Origin: Corallococcus interemptor
Lineage (GTDB): Bacteria > Myxococcota > Myxococcia > Myxococcales > Myxococcaceae
Assembly: GCF_003668875.1 (NCBI RefSeq)
Contig: NZ_RAWM01000004.1
Span: 1-64,000 of the forward strand
Length of the DNA stretch: 64,000 bases
Direction: 5' to 3'
The notes below the pieces were generated by a model. The model was not told the DNA's origin. It did no database searches and saw only the letters and a list, made by a program, of their open reading frames with translations. Below are positions 16,555 through 25,030 of this stretch, piece after piece. Within the stretch, counting starts at the first letter, position 1. Each line of letters opens with the position of its first letter. The position numbers were made by a program, and so were the translations under genes.

Positions 16555-17312
16555 GCGATGCGAGACAGCAGCGGTGGGTGGCGCTCGGAACGTCGGGAGT
16601 GCTGATGCTGTGGGCGGGCGCCCTGTTCCTGAGCCACGGCGGCTGCAACAGATCGAGGAAGCCCATGTCCTCCCCCGTGTCCTCCAACACGCGCGCGGAT
16701 CCAACCGAGCCGAGGGAACTCGCCCCCGTCACACGGCGGCAGCTGCACGTCACGGAAGGCCAGATCGAAGACCTCCAGGAGGACGGGACCCGGTTCGCCA
16801 TCGAGGGCCCACGTCAGCGCGCGGTCGTCCCGGAGACGACGGGCGACGAGGCGGAGCTGCGCTTCACCTGGCTGGGCACCACCGGGGACGTGGTTCCACT
16901 GGCGTCGGGCCAGAAGCGCGAACAGGTGGGGCTCAAGCTGCGCGCCCGGGATGGCTGCAACGTCATCTACGCCATGTGGCGCATCGCCCCGCCCGCGGGC
17001 ATCGTGGTCAACTTCAAGCGCAACCCGGACGACCACGAGAGCGCCGAGTGCGGCAACGCCGGCTACACCACCGTGAGGCCGCGCTTCATGGAGCCCCTGG
17101 AGCGGCTGTCCCCCGGTGAGACGCACGTGCTGCGCGCGCGCATCCACGCGAGCGTGCTGACGGTGTACGCGGACGGCCAGCGCGTCTGGGAGGGACAGCT
17201 GCCCGCGGATGCGCTGAGTCTGGAAGGCCCCGCCGGCATGCGCACGGACAACGCCCGCGTGCGCTTCGAGCTGCGCGTGCCCCAGGCGGCCGGCCCCACC
17301 TCGCACCGCTGA
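16551..17312 (+). CDS. Secreted/anchored ConA-like (LamG-type) protein
   Basis: 253 residues. An N-terminal hydrophobic segment (about 10-28, ending HGGCN) could be a lipoprotein signal or an anchor; the lipobox is imperfect. The rest is a beta-sandwich-like domain (EVGLKLRARDGCNVIYAMWRI, IVVNFKRNPD, HVLRARIHASVLTVYADGQRVWEG), the pattern of concanavalin-like/LamG or polysaccharide-lyase-related domains. It ends the operon that begins with the glycosyltransferase, so binding or trimming the exported polymer is the natural inference. A similar fold seems present in the lipoprotein at 23981-25030. Confidence 0.65.
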   Translation: MSDARQQRWVALGTSGVLMLWAGALFLSHGGCNRSRKPMSSPVSSNTRADPTEPRELAPVTRRQLHVTEGQIEDLQEDGTRFAIEGPRQRAVVPETTGDEAELRFTWLGTTGDVVPLASGQKREQVGLKLRARDGCNVIYAMWRIAPPAGIVVNFKRNPDDHESAECGNAGYTTVRPRFMEPLERLSPGETHVLRARIHASVLTVYADGQRVWEGQLPADALSLEGPAGMRTDNARVRFELRVPQAAGPTSHR

Positions 17313-17356
17313 CGCGGCCGTCCGGAACCGGCCCCTGCCGGAGGGGGCCCCCTTGC

Positions 17357-18832
17357 ATGGAAGATCCGGGCGTGGGTTGCTTGAGGCTGATGCCCGACCG
17401 CGACCCGCTGGCTTCGACGTTCCGTCCACCGCAGGGACTGGAGGCGTTGGAAGACGCCCTCCGCCGCGACCTGGACATCCTGTCCTACCCCGCGCGCGGC
17501 TGGGTGCCGCCCCGCTCGACGCCGGACGGACGTCCCATCCTGGACGTGCTGATCATCGGCGGAGGCCAGAGCGGACTGGGCGCCGCGTTCGGGCTGATGC
17601 GCGAGCGGGTGACGAACCTCTTGGTCCTGGATGACGGCAGGGACGGCTTCCACGGGCCCTGGAAGACGTTCGCGCGGATGATCACCCTGCGCACGCCCAA
17701 GTACCTCACCGGTCCGGACTACAACATCCCCAACCTCTCCTTCCGCGCCTGGTACGAAGCGCAGCACGGCGTGGAGGGCTTCCAGCAGGTGGCCCTCATC
17801 CCGAAGGAGCTGTGGGCGGACTACCTCCTCTGGTACCGCCGCGTGCTGGGCATCCCCGTGAAGTGCGGCACCAAGGCGGGCGCGCTGCACTGGCGCCAGG
17901 ACCTGGACTGCTTCGAGGTGCCCGCAGCGCACAACGGCGAGACGGAGTTCCTCCTCGCGCGCAAGGTGGTGCTGGCCACCGGCATCGACGGCTCCGGCCG
18001 CTGGGACGCGCCTCCGGAGGTGCAGCCGCTGCCGCGCGCGCTGTGGGCGCACACGCATGACCCCATCGACTTCGAAGCGCTGAGGGGCAAGCGCATCGGC
18101 GTGCTGGGCGCGGGGGCCTCCGCGTTCGACAACGCCTCCGTGGCGCTGGAGACGGGCGCGGGCCAGGTGGACCTGTTCTACCGCCGCAAGAAGCTGCCCA
18201 ACGTGAACCCCTACCGCTGGGCCGAGTTCGCGGGCTTCCTGCGCCACCATGGCGACCTGCCGGACGCGCAGCGCTGGCGCTTCATCCGGCAGATCATCGA
18301 CATGGGCCAGCTGCCGCCGCGCGACACCTTCGAGCGTGCCCGCCGCCACCCGCACTTCCAGCTGCACGCGGAGAGCCCCTGGGTGGAGGTGAAGGCCCAG
18401 GACGGCCAGGCCGTGGTGCGCACGCCGCACGCGACGCACACGTTCGACTTCCTCATCATCGCGTCCGGCTTCACCACGGACCTGTCACTGCGGCCGGAGC
18501 TGGCGGAGCTGCACCCGCACATCGCGCTGTGGAAGGACCGCTTCACGCCGCCGGAGAACGAACGGCACGCGGACCTCCTGCGCCACCCGTACCTGGGCCC
18601 CTCCTTCGAGTTCCAGGAGAAGCAGCCCGGCGGCGCGCCGTGGCTGAGCGGCGTGTTCAACTACACCTTCGGGTGCCTGCTCTCCCTGGGCTTCGGCGGT
18701 GCCAGCATCTCCGGCATGAAGTACAGCCTGCCCCGCCTGGTGGGCGGCATCACCAGGCAGCTCTACCTGGATGACAGCGAGCGCCACTTCCGCGCGCTCG
18801 CCGATTACGCGACGACGGAGTTCGAGACGTGA
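17357..18832 (+). CDS. FAD/NAD(P)-dependent monooxygenase heading the ureide operon (candidate urate hydroxylase)
   Basis: 491 residues (ATG 17357; 17390 is an alternative start). Two Rossmann motifs are visible: IIGGGQSGLGA (66-76) for FAD and IGVLGAGASAFDNA around 247-260 for NAD(P). This is the flavin-containing monooxygenase arrangement. Its stop overlaps the allantoinase GTG (GTGA), so it is coupled to purine-ring breakdown. The operon has HIU hydrolase, OHCU decarboxylase, allantoinase and allantoicase but no cofactor-free uricase, so this enzyme may supply the urate oxidation step, as the flavoproteins HpxO and HpyO do elsewhere. The substrate is inferred from context only. Confidence 0.78.
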   Translation: MEDPGVGCLRLMPDRDPLASTFRPPQGLEALEDALRRDLDILSYPARGWVPPRSTPDGRPILDVLIIGGGQSGLGAAFGLMRERVTNLLVLDDGRDGFHGPWKTFARMITLRTPKYLTGPDYNIPNLSFRAWYEAQHGVEGFQQVALIPKELWADYLLWYRRVLGIPVKCGTKAGALHWRQDLDCFEVPAAHNGETEFLLARKVVLATGIDGSGRWDAPPEVQPLPRALWAHTHDPIDFEALRGKRIGVLGAGASAFDNASVALETGAGQVDLFYRRKKLPNVNPYRWAEFAGFLRHHGDLPDAQRWRFIRQIIDMGQLPPRDTFERARRHPHFQLHAESPWVEVKAQDGQAVVRTPHATHTFDFLIIASGFTTDLSLRPELAELHPHIALWKDRFTPPENERHADLLRHPYLGPSFEFQEKQPGGAPWLSGVFNYTFGCLLSLGFGGASISGMKYSLPRLVGGITRQLYLDDSERHFRALADYATTEFET

Positions 18833-20175
18833 GTGCATCTGTAACCGTGTTGCGCAGCGAGCGCGTGGTGACGCCCGAGGGCACGCGCGCCGCGGCGGTG
18901 GTGGTGCGCGACGGGCGCATCGAGGGCATCCACGCGACGGTGGACGTGCCCAGGGACGCGCAGGTGGTGGACCTGGGCCGCGACGCGCTGTTGCCCGGCA
19001 TCGTGGACAGCCACGCGCACATCAACGAGCCCGGCCGCACGGACTGGGAGGGCTTCGCCACGGCGACGGCCGCGGCGGCCGCGGGCGGCATCACCACCGT
19101 GGTGGACATGCCGCTCAACTCCATCCCCGCCACCACGTCCCTGGCCGCGCTGCGCACCAAGGCGGAGGCCGCGTCCGGCCAGTGCGCCATCGACTACGGC
19201 CTGTGGGGCGGCGTCATCCCCGGCAACGCGAACGAGCTCCAGGCGATGGTCGACGCCGGTGCGCCGGGCTTCAAGTGCTTCCTCGTGCACTCGGGCGTGG
19301 ACGAGTTCCCCGCCGCCACGCGCGAGGTGCTGGACGCGGCCATGCCCATCCTCGCGAAGGCCGGTGTGCCGCTGCTGGTCCACGCGGAGCTGACGGACCA
19401 CGAGCCGCCCTTCGCGGGCGACGTGCGCGCGTACGCCAGCTACCTCGCGTCCCGCCCGGCCGCGTGGGAGGTGGCCGCCATCCGGATGATGATCGACCTG
19501 TGCCGCAAGCACCGGGGCCCCGTGCACATCGTCCACCTGTCCGCCGCGGACGCGCTGGACGACATCGCGAAGGCCAAGGCGGAAGGGCTGCCCTTCACGG
19601 TGGAGACCTGCCCGCACTACCTGACCTTCACCGCGGAGGAGATTGAAGCCGGCGCGACCCACTTCAAGTGCGCCCCGCCCATCCGCGAGGCGGCGAATCG
19701 AGAACGGCTGTGGGACGCGGTGAAGAGCGGCCTCATCGACCTGGTGGTGTCGGACCACTCGCCCTGCACGCCCGCGCTCAAGAAGCTGGAGGCCGGGGAC
19801 TTCTCCGGCGCGTGGGGCGGCATCGCCGGATTGCAGCTCAGCGTGTCCGCGGTGTGGACGGGCATGCGCGCGCACGGCCTGGGCCTGGACGCGCTGGTGG
19901 ACCGCATGGCGCACCGCACCGCGAAGCTGGCCGGACTGTCGGGGCGCAAAGGCGCCATCCGGCCCGGGCTGGACGCGGACTTCGTCGTCTTCGCCCCGGA
20001 GGCGCGCTTCAAGGTGGCGCCGGAGGACATCCGCCACCGGCACCGGCTGACGCCCTACGCCGGCCGCGAACTGGAAGGCCGGGTGATGAGGACATACCTG
20101 CGCGGTCAGCGTATCTTCGACGCCACCGAGGGACTGACGGGCCCGCGCATCGGGCAGTGGCTGCCGCGCGGATGA
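18829..20175 (+). CDS. allB: Allantoinase
   Basis: 448 residues. This cyclic amidohydrolase opens allantoin to allantoate. Metal ligands and motifs: GIVDSHAHINEPGR (H62, H64), a Lys in the PGFKCFLVHSG segment as the probable carbamylated lysine, later histidines in VHAEL and VHIVHLSAADA, and DLVVSDHSPC with the catalytic aspartate region. Size and motifs fit allantoinase rather than dihydropyrimidinase, and the neighbouring allantoicase confirms it. Translationally coupled to the monooxygenase by a GTGA overlap. Confidence 0.93.
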   Translation: MSASVTVLRSERVVTPEGTRAAAVVVRDGRIEGIHATVDVPRDAQVVDLGRDALLPGIVDSHAHINEPGRTDWEGFATATAAAAAGGITTVVDMPLNSIPATTSLAALRTKAEAASGQCAIDYGLWGGVIPGNANELQAMVDAGAPGFKCFLVHSGVDEFPAATREVLDAAMPILAKAGVPLLVHAELTDHEPPFAGDVRAYASYLASRPAAWEVAAIRMMIDLCRKHRGPVHIVHLSAADALDDIAKAKAEGLPFTVETCPHYLTFTAEEIEAGATHFKCAPPIREAANRERLWDAVKSGLIDLVVSDHSPCTPALKKLEAGDFSGAWGGIAGLQLSVSAVWTGMRAHGLGLDALVDRMAHRTAKLAGLSGRKGAIRPGLDADFVVFAPEARFKVAPEDIRHRHRLTPYAGRELEGRVMRTYLRGQRIFDATEGLTGPRIGQWLPRG

Positions 20176-20203
20176 GCCCCGGCGGTCCGGGAGAGGAATA
20201 CCG

Positions 20204-21226
20204 ATGCAAGCCGAAGCACCCGGAGCGATGCACGTCGCCTTCGCCGACCTGATTGACCTCGCCGCACGCAAGGTGGGAGGCAAGGCCCTGCTGGCCAACG
20301 ACGAGTTCTTCGCGCCCAAGGAGGCCATGCTGGAGCCCGGGCGCGGTGTCTTCATCGCGGACAAGTACACGGAGCGCGGCAAGTGGATGGACGGCTGGGA
20401 GACGCGCCGCAAGCGCGTGCCCGGCCATGACTGGTGCATCGTGAAGCTGGGCCTGCCCGGCGCCATCCACGGCATCGACGTGGACACCAACCACTTCATC
20501 GGCAACTTCCCCGAGTACGCCTCCCTGGACGCGTGCGAGGTGGAAGGAGATCCGTCGCCGGAGTCGCTGGCGGCGGACGTGTCGCGCTGGACGGAGCTGG
20601 TCCCCAAGCAGCGCCTGCGCGGCGGTTCGCGCAACCTCTTCGCCGTGGCGAACGAGCGGCGCTTCACGCACGTGCGCCTCAACATCTACCCGGACGGCGG
20701 CGTCGCGCGCCTGCGCGTGCACGGGCAGGTGCTGCCGGACTGGCACGCCCTGAAGAAGGCCGGCCTGGTGGACCTGGCGGCGGCGGCCAACGGCGGCTCC
20801 GTCGTCACCTGCAACGATCAGTTCTTCGGCACGAAGGACAACCTCATCTTCCCGGGCCGCGCGGCGAACATGGGCGAGGGCTGGGAGACGCGCCGCAAGC
20901 GCGTGCCGGGCTTCGACTGGATCGTCGTGAAGCTGGCCACCGCGGGCACGCTGCGCCGCGCGGAGGTGGACACCCACTTCTTCAAGGGCAACTTCCCGGA
21001 CCGCTGCTCGCTGGAGGGCATCCACCTGGAGGAGCCGCTGCTGGACTTCGCCAACGCGACGCACCTCCAGTGGAAGGAGCTCCTGCCCCAGTCGAAGCTC
21101 CAGGCGGACCACTGCCACGTCTTCGAGAAGGAGCTGAAGGACGTGGGCCCCATCACCCACGTGCGCCTCAACATCTTCCCGGACGGCGGCGTCAGCCGGC
21201 TGCGCCTCTTCGGAGAGCCGGCGTGA
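20204..21226 (+). CDS. alc: Allantoicase
   Basis: 340 residues made of two homologous halves of about 160 residues. Each half carries the NDEFF/NDQFFG, GWETRRKRVPG, IVKL and THVRLNIYPDGGVSRLR elements. It hydrolyses allantoate to ureidoglycolate and urea. ATG 20204 has GAGAGGAA upstream. The gene starts 28 bases after allB, and its TGA overlaps the GTG of the next gene (GTGA). Confidence 0.95.
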   Translation: MQAEAPGAMHVAFADLIDLAARKVGGKALLANDEFFAPKEAMLEPGRGVFIADKYTERGKWMDGWETRRKRVPGHDWCIVKLGLPGAIHGIDVDTNHFIGNFPEYASLDACEVEGDPSPESLAADVSRWTELVPKQRLRGGSRNLFAVANERRFTHVRLNIYPDGGVARLRVHGQVLPDWHALKKAGLVDLAAAANGGSVVTCNDQFFGTKDNLIFPGRAANMGEGWETRRKRVPGFDWIVVKLATAGTLRRAEVDTHFFKGNFPDRCSLEGIHLEEPLLDFANATHLQWKELLPQSKLQADHCHVFEKELKDVGPITHVRLNIFPDGGVSRLRLFGEPA

Positions 21227-21735
21227 CCACGCCCCTGGAGCGCCTGAACACCGTGACGACGGAGGAGGCCACCCAGGCCCTCACCCGCTGCTGCGGCAGC
21301 ACGAAGTGGGTGCAGCGGATGCTGGCCGTCCGCCCGTTCCGCGACGCGGAGCACCTGTACGCGGAGGCCGTGGACGCCTGGGCGCGCACGGGGCCGGAGG
21401 ACTGGAAGGAGGCCTTCACGCACCACCCGCGCATCGGCGACGTGTCCAAGCTGCGGGAGAAGTTCGCCTCCACCGCGCAGTGGTCGTCGCAGGAGCAGAA
21501 GGGCGTGGCCGGCGCGGACGAAGGCGTGTTGCAGGCGCTGGCCCAGGGCAACCGCGACTACGAGTCCCGCTACGGCTTCATCTTCCTCGTCTGCGCCACG
21601 GGCAAGAGCGCCCGGGAGATGCTGGAGCTGCTCCAGGACCGCATGCACCACACCCCGGACGAGGAGCTGAAGATCGCGGCCGGGGAGCAGGCGAAGATCA
21701 CCCGCATCCGACTGGAGAAGCTCCTCGCGTCATGA
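21223..21735 (+). CDS. uraD: 2-oxo-4-hydroxy-4-carboxy-5-ureidoimidazoline (OHCU) decarboxylase
   Basis: 170 residues from GTG 21223. It makes S-allantoin from OHCU, the third step after urate. The motifs are the family ones: the catalytic His region FTHHPRIGDV, WSSQEQKGV, YESRYGFIFLVCATGKSA and EELKIAAGEQAKITRIRLEKL. Overlapping start and stop codons link it to allantoicase and to the HIU hydrolase (ATGA). Confidence 0.94.
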   Translation: MTTPLERLNTVTTEEATQALTRCCGSTKWVQRMLAVRPFRDAEHLYAEAVDAWARTGPEDWKEAFTHHPRIGDVSKLREKFASTAQWSSQEQKGVAGADEGVLQALAQGNRDYESRYGFIFLVCATGKSAREMLELLQDRMHHTPDEELKIAAGEQAKITRIRLEKLLAS

Positions 21736-22073
21736 GCACCCTCAGCACGCATGTCCTGGACACGAGCACGGGCCGCCCCGCGGAAGGGCTCTCCCTCACG
21801 CTGGAGGCCCGCGCGGGTGAGGACTTCCGGGAGCTGTCCCGGGGCGTCACCAACGCGGATGGACGGGTGAAGGACCTGTCGGGCGCGAACACGAAGCTTG
21901 CGCCCGGCGTGTACCGCCTCACGTTCGACACCGGGGCCTGGTTCCAGGCCCGGGGGCAGCGGGGCTTCTACCCGTACGTTCAGGTCGTGTTCGAGGTCAC
22001 GGCCACCGACGAGCACTACCACGTCCCGCTGCTCTTGAGCCCCTTCGGCTTCTCCACCTACCGGGGCAGCTGA
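21732..22073 (+). CDS. uraH: 5-hydroxyisourate hydrolase (transthyretin-like)
   Basis: 113 residues. It carries the HIU-hydrolase hallmarks: the N-terminal STHVLDTSTGRPA (His and the PA element), a central YRLTFDTGAWF and the C-terminal tetrapeptide YRGS, with HYHVPLLLSPFGFSTYRGS ending the protein. It converts 5-hydroxyisourate to OHCU. Last gene of the ureide operon; the next gene converges only 6 bp away. Confidence 0.95.
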   Translation: MSTLSTHVLDTSTGRPAEGLSLTLEARAGEDFRELSRGVTNADGRVKDLSGANTKLAPGVYRLTFDTGAWFQARGQRGFYPYVQVVFEVTATDEHYHVPLLLSPFGFSTYRGS

Positions 22074-22079
22074 AGGCCG

Positions 22080-23729
22080 TCAGACGCGCGGCGGTTCGAC
22101 GGGCGCCTTGTCCACGGCGGGGAGCTTCTCCGCCGGGGCCTTGTCGCCGCCGCGCTCCACCCGCTCCACCGGCTTGTCCGCGACGGGCTCCGCGCAGAGC
22201 GTGGAGTTGTTCGTCTTGCACCCGCCGCCGTTCTGCAGGTCGAACTGCCAGCGGTGGCGCGGGCACACCACGTAGCGGCCCTCCTCCACCCACCCTTCGG
22301 CCAGGTCCGCGCCCTGGTGCGGGCAGAAGCGCAGGATGGAGAAGCGCTTGCCGCCAGCCTCCACCACGGTGCGCTCCTTCTGGCTCTCCGTGGCGCGGAT
22401 GCCGTCGCAGAACTCGCGGATGTCCTCCACCTCCACGCCCAGGAAGCCGTGCAGCACGGGCTCGTAGACGTCCGGGTTGCGGGACAGGCGCAGGCGGAAG
22501 GACAAGAGGAAGTCCTCCCAGTTCAGCTTCCGGTCCAGCACGCGCACGATGTCGCTCGCGTTCACCTTCATCGCGTAGCGGCTCTTGTCGCGCATCTCCG
22601 TCACTTCATCCACGCGGCGGTTCTTGAAGTCCACGCGCAACAGCCGCGTGGGCGCCTCCGTCAGCTCCACGTAGAGCGGCATGCCCACCCGGTCATGCAG
22701 ATCCAGCAGGTCCAGCTTGCGCTGCAGCTCCGTGCGCAGGCGGCCGTGGATTTCGTCCACCTCCTCGCGCATCAGGTTGCGGCGGCGCTCGCGGAAGACG
22801 TAGGCCATGTCCTTCGCGTACGTGTGCAGGTAGTCCTGGAAGTTCTCCGTCGTCACGCGCTCCGGCACCTGGGACACGAACTCCAGCGAGCCCGCGTCCA
22901 GCACGTCCCCGGGCATGGGCTCCAGGTAGCGCGTGGGCAGCGTGGGCATGCGCTTCTCCAGGTAGGAGAAGAGCACCGGCGCGCGCGGGAAGATGTTCAC
23001 GTCCTGGAAGTTCAGGTCGAAGAGCGCCGGATCCAGGAAGGCCGCCGGGCCCGCCGCCGCGATGTACGCGCGGGGCTGCACGACCTCCAGCGCGCGCGCG
23101 ACCGCCTCGAACTTGCTGTCGCGCTTCTTCAGGCTGATGGCCGAGTACGTCTCCTTCGGGTACTCGTAGCAGGTGGGGTGCCAGATGGCGCCGGAGAACT
23201 GGGCGGAGAAGACGTCGATGGGCCCCTCCTCCGCGATGACGCGCACCAGCCGGTCATGCATCTTGCAGTCGTTGATGTTGAGGAAGCACTGCCCGTCCCC
23301 GCGCACCATCACGCTGGAGTCGCGGTTGGTGCCCTGCTCGGACACGAAGAGCTTGATGTAGCCGCCCTTGATGGGAATTTCGCGCGAGTCCTCGCACGCG
23401 ATGACGCGCTTGCAGCCGTACTTCTCGAAGATGTCGCGCAGCTCAGAGCGGCGGAACTTCGGCACCAGCACCGTGAAGTCCCGCTTCGCGATGGTGGCCA
23501 GGAACTCCGGGTCGAAGTGATCCTTGTGCTCGTGGCTGATGTAGAGGAAGCGCTCCTTGCCCGGCGTCTCCAGCAGCTCCTTCACGCGCGGCGCCAGGTG
23601 GTGGTTGCGCGGCAGCTGCATCCACGCGGAGTCGAAGGCCCCCTGGGGCGTCAGCCACGGATCCATGACGACGAGCGCTCCGGCGGTCTCCACCGCGAAG
23701 CCCGCATGACCCAGGAAGGTGATCCGCAT
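22080..23729 (-). CDS. Metallo-beta-lactamase-fold protein with C-terminal Rieske domain (CMAH-like)
   Basis: 549 residues. An N-terminal MBL fold (H8 in LGHAGF, then ISHEHKDHFD with H66, H68, D70, H71) of the UlaG/CMP-Neu5Ac hydroxylase type is followed by a long middle region. Near the C-terminus is a Rieske [2Fe-2S] site: C468-P-H470 and C488-P-R-H491, spaced 17 residues apart. Animal CMAH combines the same two modules in the opposite order. A Lys/Pro-rich tail of about 45 residues ends the protein. ATG 23729 is the first Met at the MBL strand. Substrate unknown; a monooxygenase or hydroxylase role is inferred from the domain pair. Confidence 0.8.
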   Translation of the reverse strand: MRITFLGHAGFAVETAGALVVMDPWLTPQGAFDSAWMQLPRNHHLAPRVKELLETPGKERFLYISHEHKDHFDPEFLATIAKRDFTVLVPKFRRSELRDIFEKYGCKRVIACEDSREIPIKGGYIKLFVSEQGTNRDSSVMVRGDGQCFLNINDCKMHDRLVRVIAEEGPIDVFSAQFSGAIWHPTCYEYPKETYSAISLKKRDSKFEAVARALEVVQPRAYIAAAGPAAFLDPALFDLNFQDVNIFPRAPVLFSYLEKRMPTLPTRYLEPMPGDVLDAGSLEFVSQVPERVTTENFQDYLHTYAKDMAYVFRERRRNLMREEVDEIHGRLRTELQRKLDLLDLHDRVGMPLYVELTEAPTRLLRVDFKNRRVDEVTEMRDKSRYAMKVNASDIVRVLDRKLNWEDFLLSFRLRLSRNPDVYEPVLHGFLGVEVEDIREFCDGIRATESQKERTVVEAGGKRFSILRFCPHQGADLAEGWVEEGRYVVCPRHRWQFDLQNGGGCKTNNSTLCAEPVADKPVERVERGGDKAPAEKLPAVDKAPVEPPRV

Positions 23730-23908
23730 GAACGTCGTCCCTCGTGTGGAGGGGGCGGCCGGGAGGACCGCGCCCTGGCGTGAAAGTGCGCGGGCGGCCC
23801 ATGGCCCCGGCGTCAGCTAGGCTGCGAAGCTAGGGCGTCTCTTTCCAGCGGCACCCCAGCGTGCCCCTCCTGTCGGAAAAGCCACGCACGTCACGTCGGG
23901 CGGCGAAC

Positions 23909-23940
23909 AAAAAAGAGGGAGGCCCCTCTCGAGGCCTCCC
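23909..23940 (-). terminator. Rho-independent terminator of the lectin-like lipoprotein gene
   Basis: GGGAGGCC (23917-23924) and GGCCTCCC (23933-23940) form an 8-bp stem with an 8-nt loop. On the minus strand the stem is followed by a T-run (complement of the A-run around 23909-23914). It lies about 40 bp past the stop of the minus-strand gene ending at 23981. Confidence 0.8.
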
Positions 23941-23980
23941 TTACGTTTTCCACTTCAAAACACCGAGGCGTGCGGCCCGC

Positions 23981-25030
23981 CTAGGGCTGGATCTCCCGCA
24001 CGCTCAGCCACTTGAAGTCCACGTCCGAGGCGTTGTCCCAGCGGAACGTGGCGATGGGGCCACCCCAGGTAATCGGCATGGCGCCCACGGAGCCGCCGCA
24101 GTGCTGGGCGTCACCGCCCCACTTCCCGTCGTCGGTCAGGTCGTAGACCTTCTTCCAGGTGACCTTGTCGGCGTTGTCGTTGAGGTACAGCTCCAGCTTC
24201 ACGGCCTCGCCGCCATTCGCGCCCGGCACGTTGTGCATCACGGCCTTGAAGCCCACCCAGCGGCCCTTCAGCGCGGAGGCGGCCGGCTTGTACGGCGCCT
24301 GGTCGTAGGACACGTGCCACGTCTCCTTCTCCCAGCGCACGCGGCCGTCGTAGTGCAGGCCGCCCTTGTAGCTGCTGCCCTCGCAGCCGGAGTGGTTGTC
24401 GTTGTGCTTCCCGCCGCGCGCGTACCAGGCGAAGTTGTCCTGGTTGTTGTTCACCGCGTTGACCTTCACGAAGCCGGTCATCTCGATGTTCTTCCAGTCG
24501 TTCGGCGCCTGCATGTAGCCGCGGCTCGCCAGCACGTCGCGGTCGTACGTGGGGATCTGCTTCGCGTCGTAGCCGGAGGCCGGGAAGGCGCTCATGCGCA
24601 CCTTCGTGCTCTTCATCTTCCAGGAGCCGTCCGCGTTGCGCGTGATGGTGCCCTGCGGATCAAACCGCTTGTCCGCGGCCGCGTTCTCCGCGAGCTCCCA
24701 GGCCTCACCGCCCGGCTTGGTCGGGTACAGCATCGTCACGCCAAAGCCATCCACGCCCGAGGGCGCGGGGGCCGGGGTGTCCTCCGGGGGCGCGGTGGGC
24801 GCGGGCGCGGAGGGCTCCTGCGGAGCCTCCGTCTGCGAGGGGACGGGCTCTGGCGTGCCCTCCGGCTCCGGCTCGGCGACCGGCGTGGGCACGCCCGGAG
24901 CGGGGCTGGGCGCGGGGGTGCTCACCTCGCCGCTCGGGTTCGTCGTGTCGCCTTCGGGGCTCGCGCCGCAGCCAAAGGCATGGAGCGCCAGCAGCAGCGC
25001 GCTGGACGTGAAGACAAATCGGTTCCGCAT
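23981..25030 (-). CDS. Lipoprotein with proline-rich linker and ConA/lyase-like domain
   Basis: 349 residues. A lipoprotein-type signal (hydrophobic core then LHAFGCG, Cys about 21) is followed by a Pro/Ala/Glu/Thr linker (about 25-95) and a globular domain rich in Trp, Asn and Gly (AWELAENAAADKRFDPQG, FAWYARGGKHND, GLHYDGRVRWEKE, LELYLNDN). The domain resembles secreted polysaccharide-binding or alginate-lyase-like jelly-roll proteins. It ends at a strong terminator and stands alone, divergent from the TerC gene. Carbohydrate binding or cleavage at the cell surface is inferred. Confidence 0.7.
   Translation of the reverse strand: MRNRFVFTSSALLLALHAFGCGASPEGDTTNPSGEVSTPAPSPAPGVPTPVAEPEPEGTPEPVPSQTEAPQEPSAPAPTAPPEDTPAPAPSGVDGFGVTMLYPTKPGGEAWELAENAAADKRFDPQGTITRNADGSWKMKSTKVRMSAFPASGYDAKQIPTYDRDVLASRGYMQAPNDWKNIEMTGFVKVNAVNNNQDNFAWYARGGKHNDNHSGCEGSSYKGGLHYDGRVRWEKETWHVSYDQAPYKPAASALKGRWVGFKAVMHNVPGANGGEAVKLELYLNDNADKVTWKKVYDLTDDGKWGGDAQHCGGSVGAMPITWGGPIATFRWDNASDVDFKWLSVREIQP

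Noticed and set aside
17357..18832. Assigning the FMO firmly as HpyO or HpxO
   Set aside because: The role is suggested only by operon context; I could not compare sequences, so no gene symbol was given.
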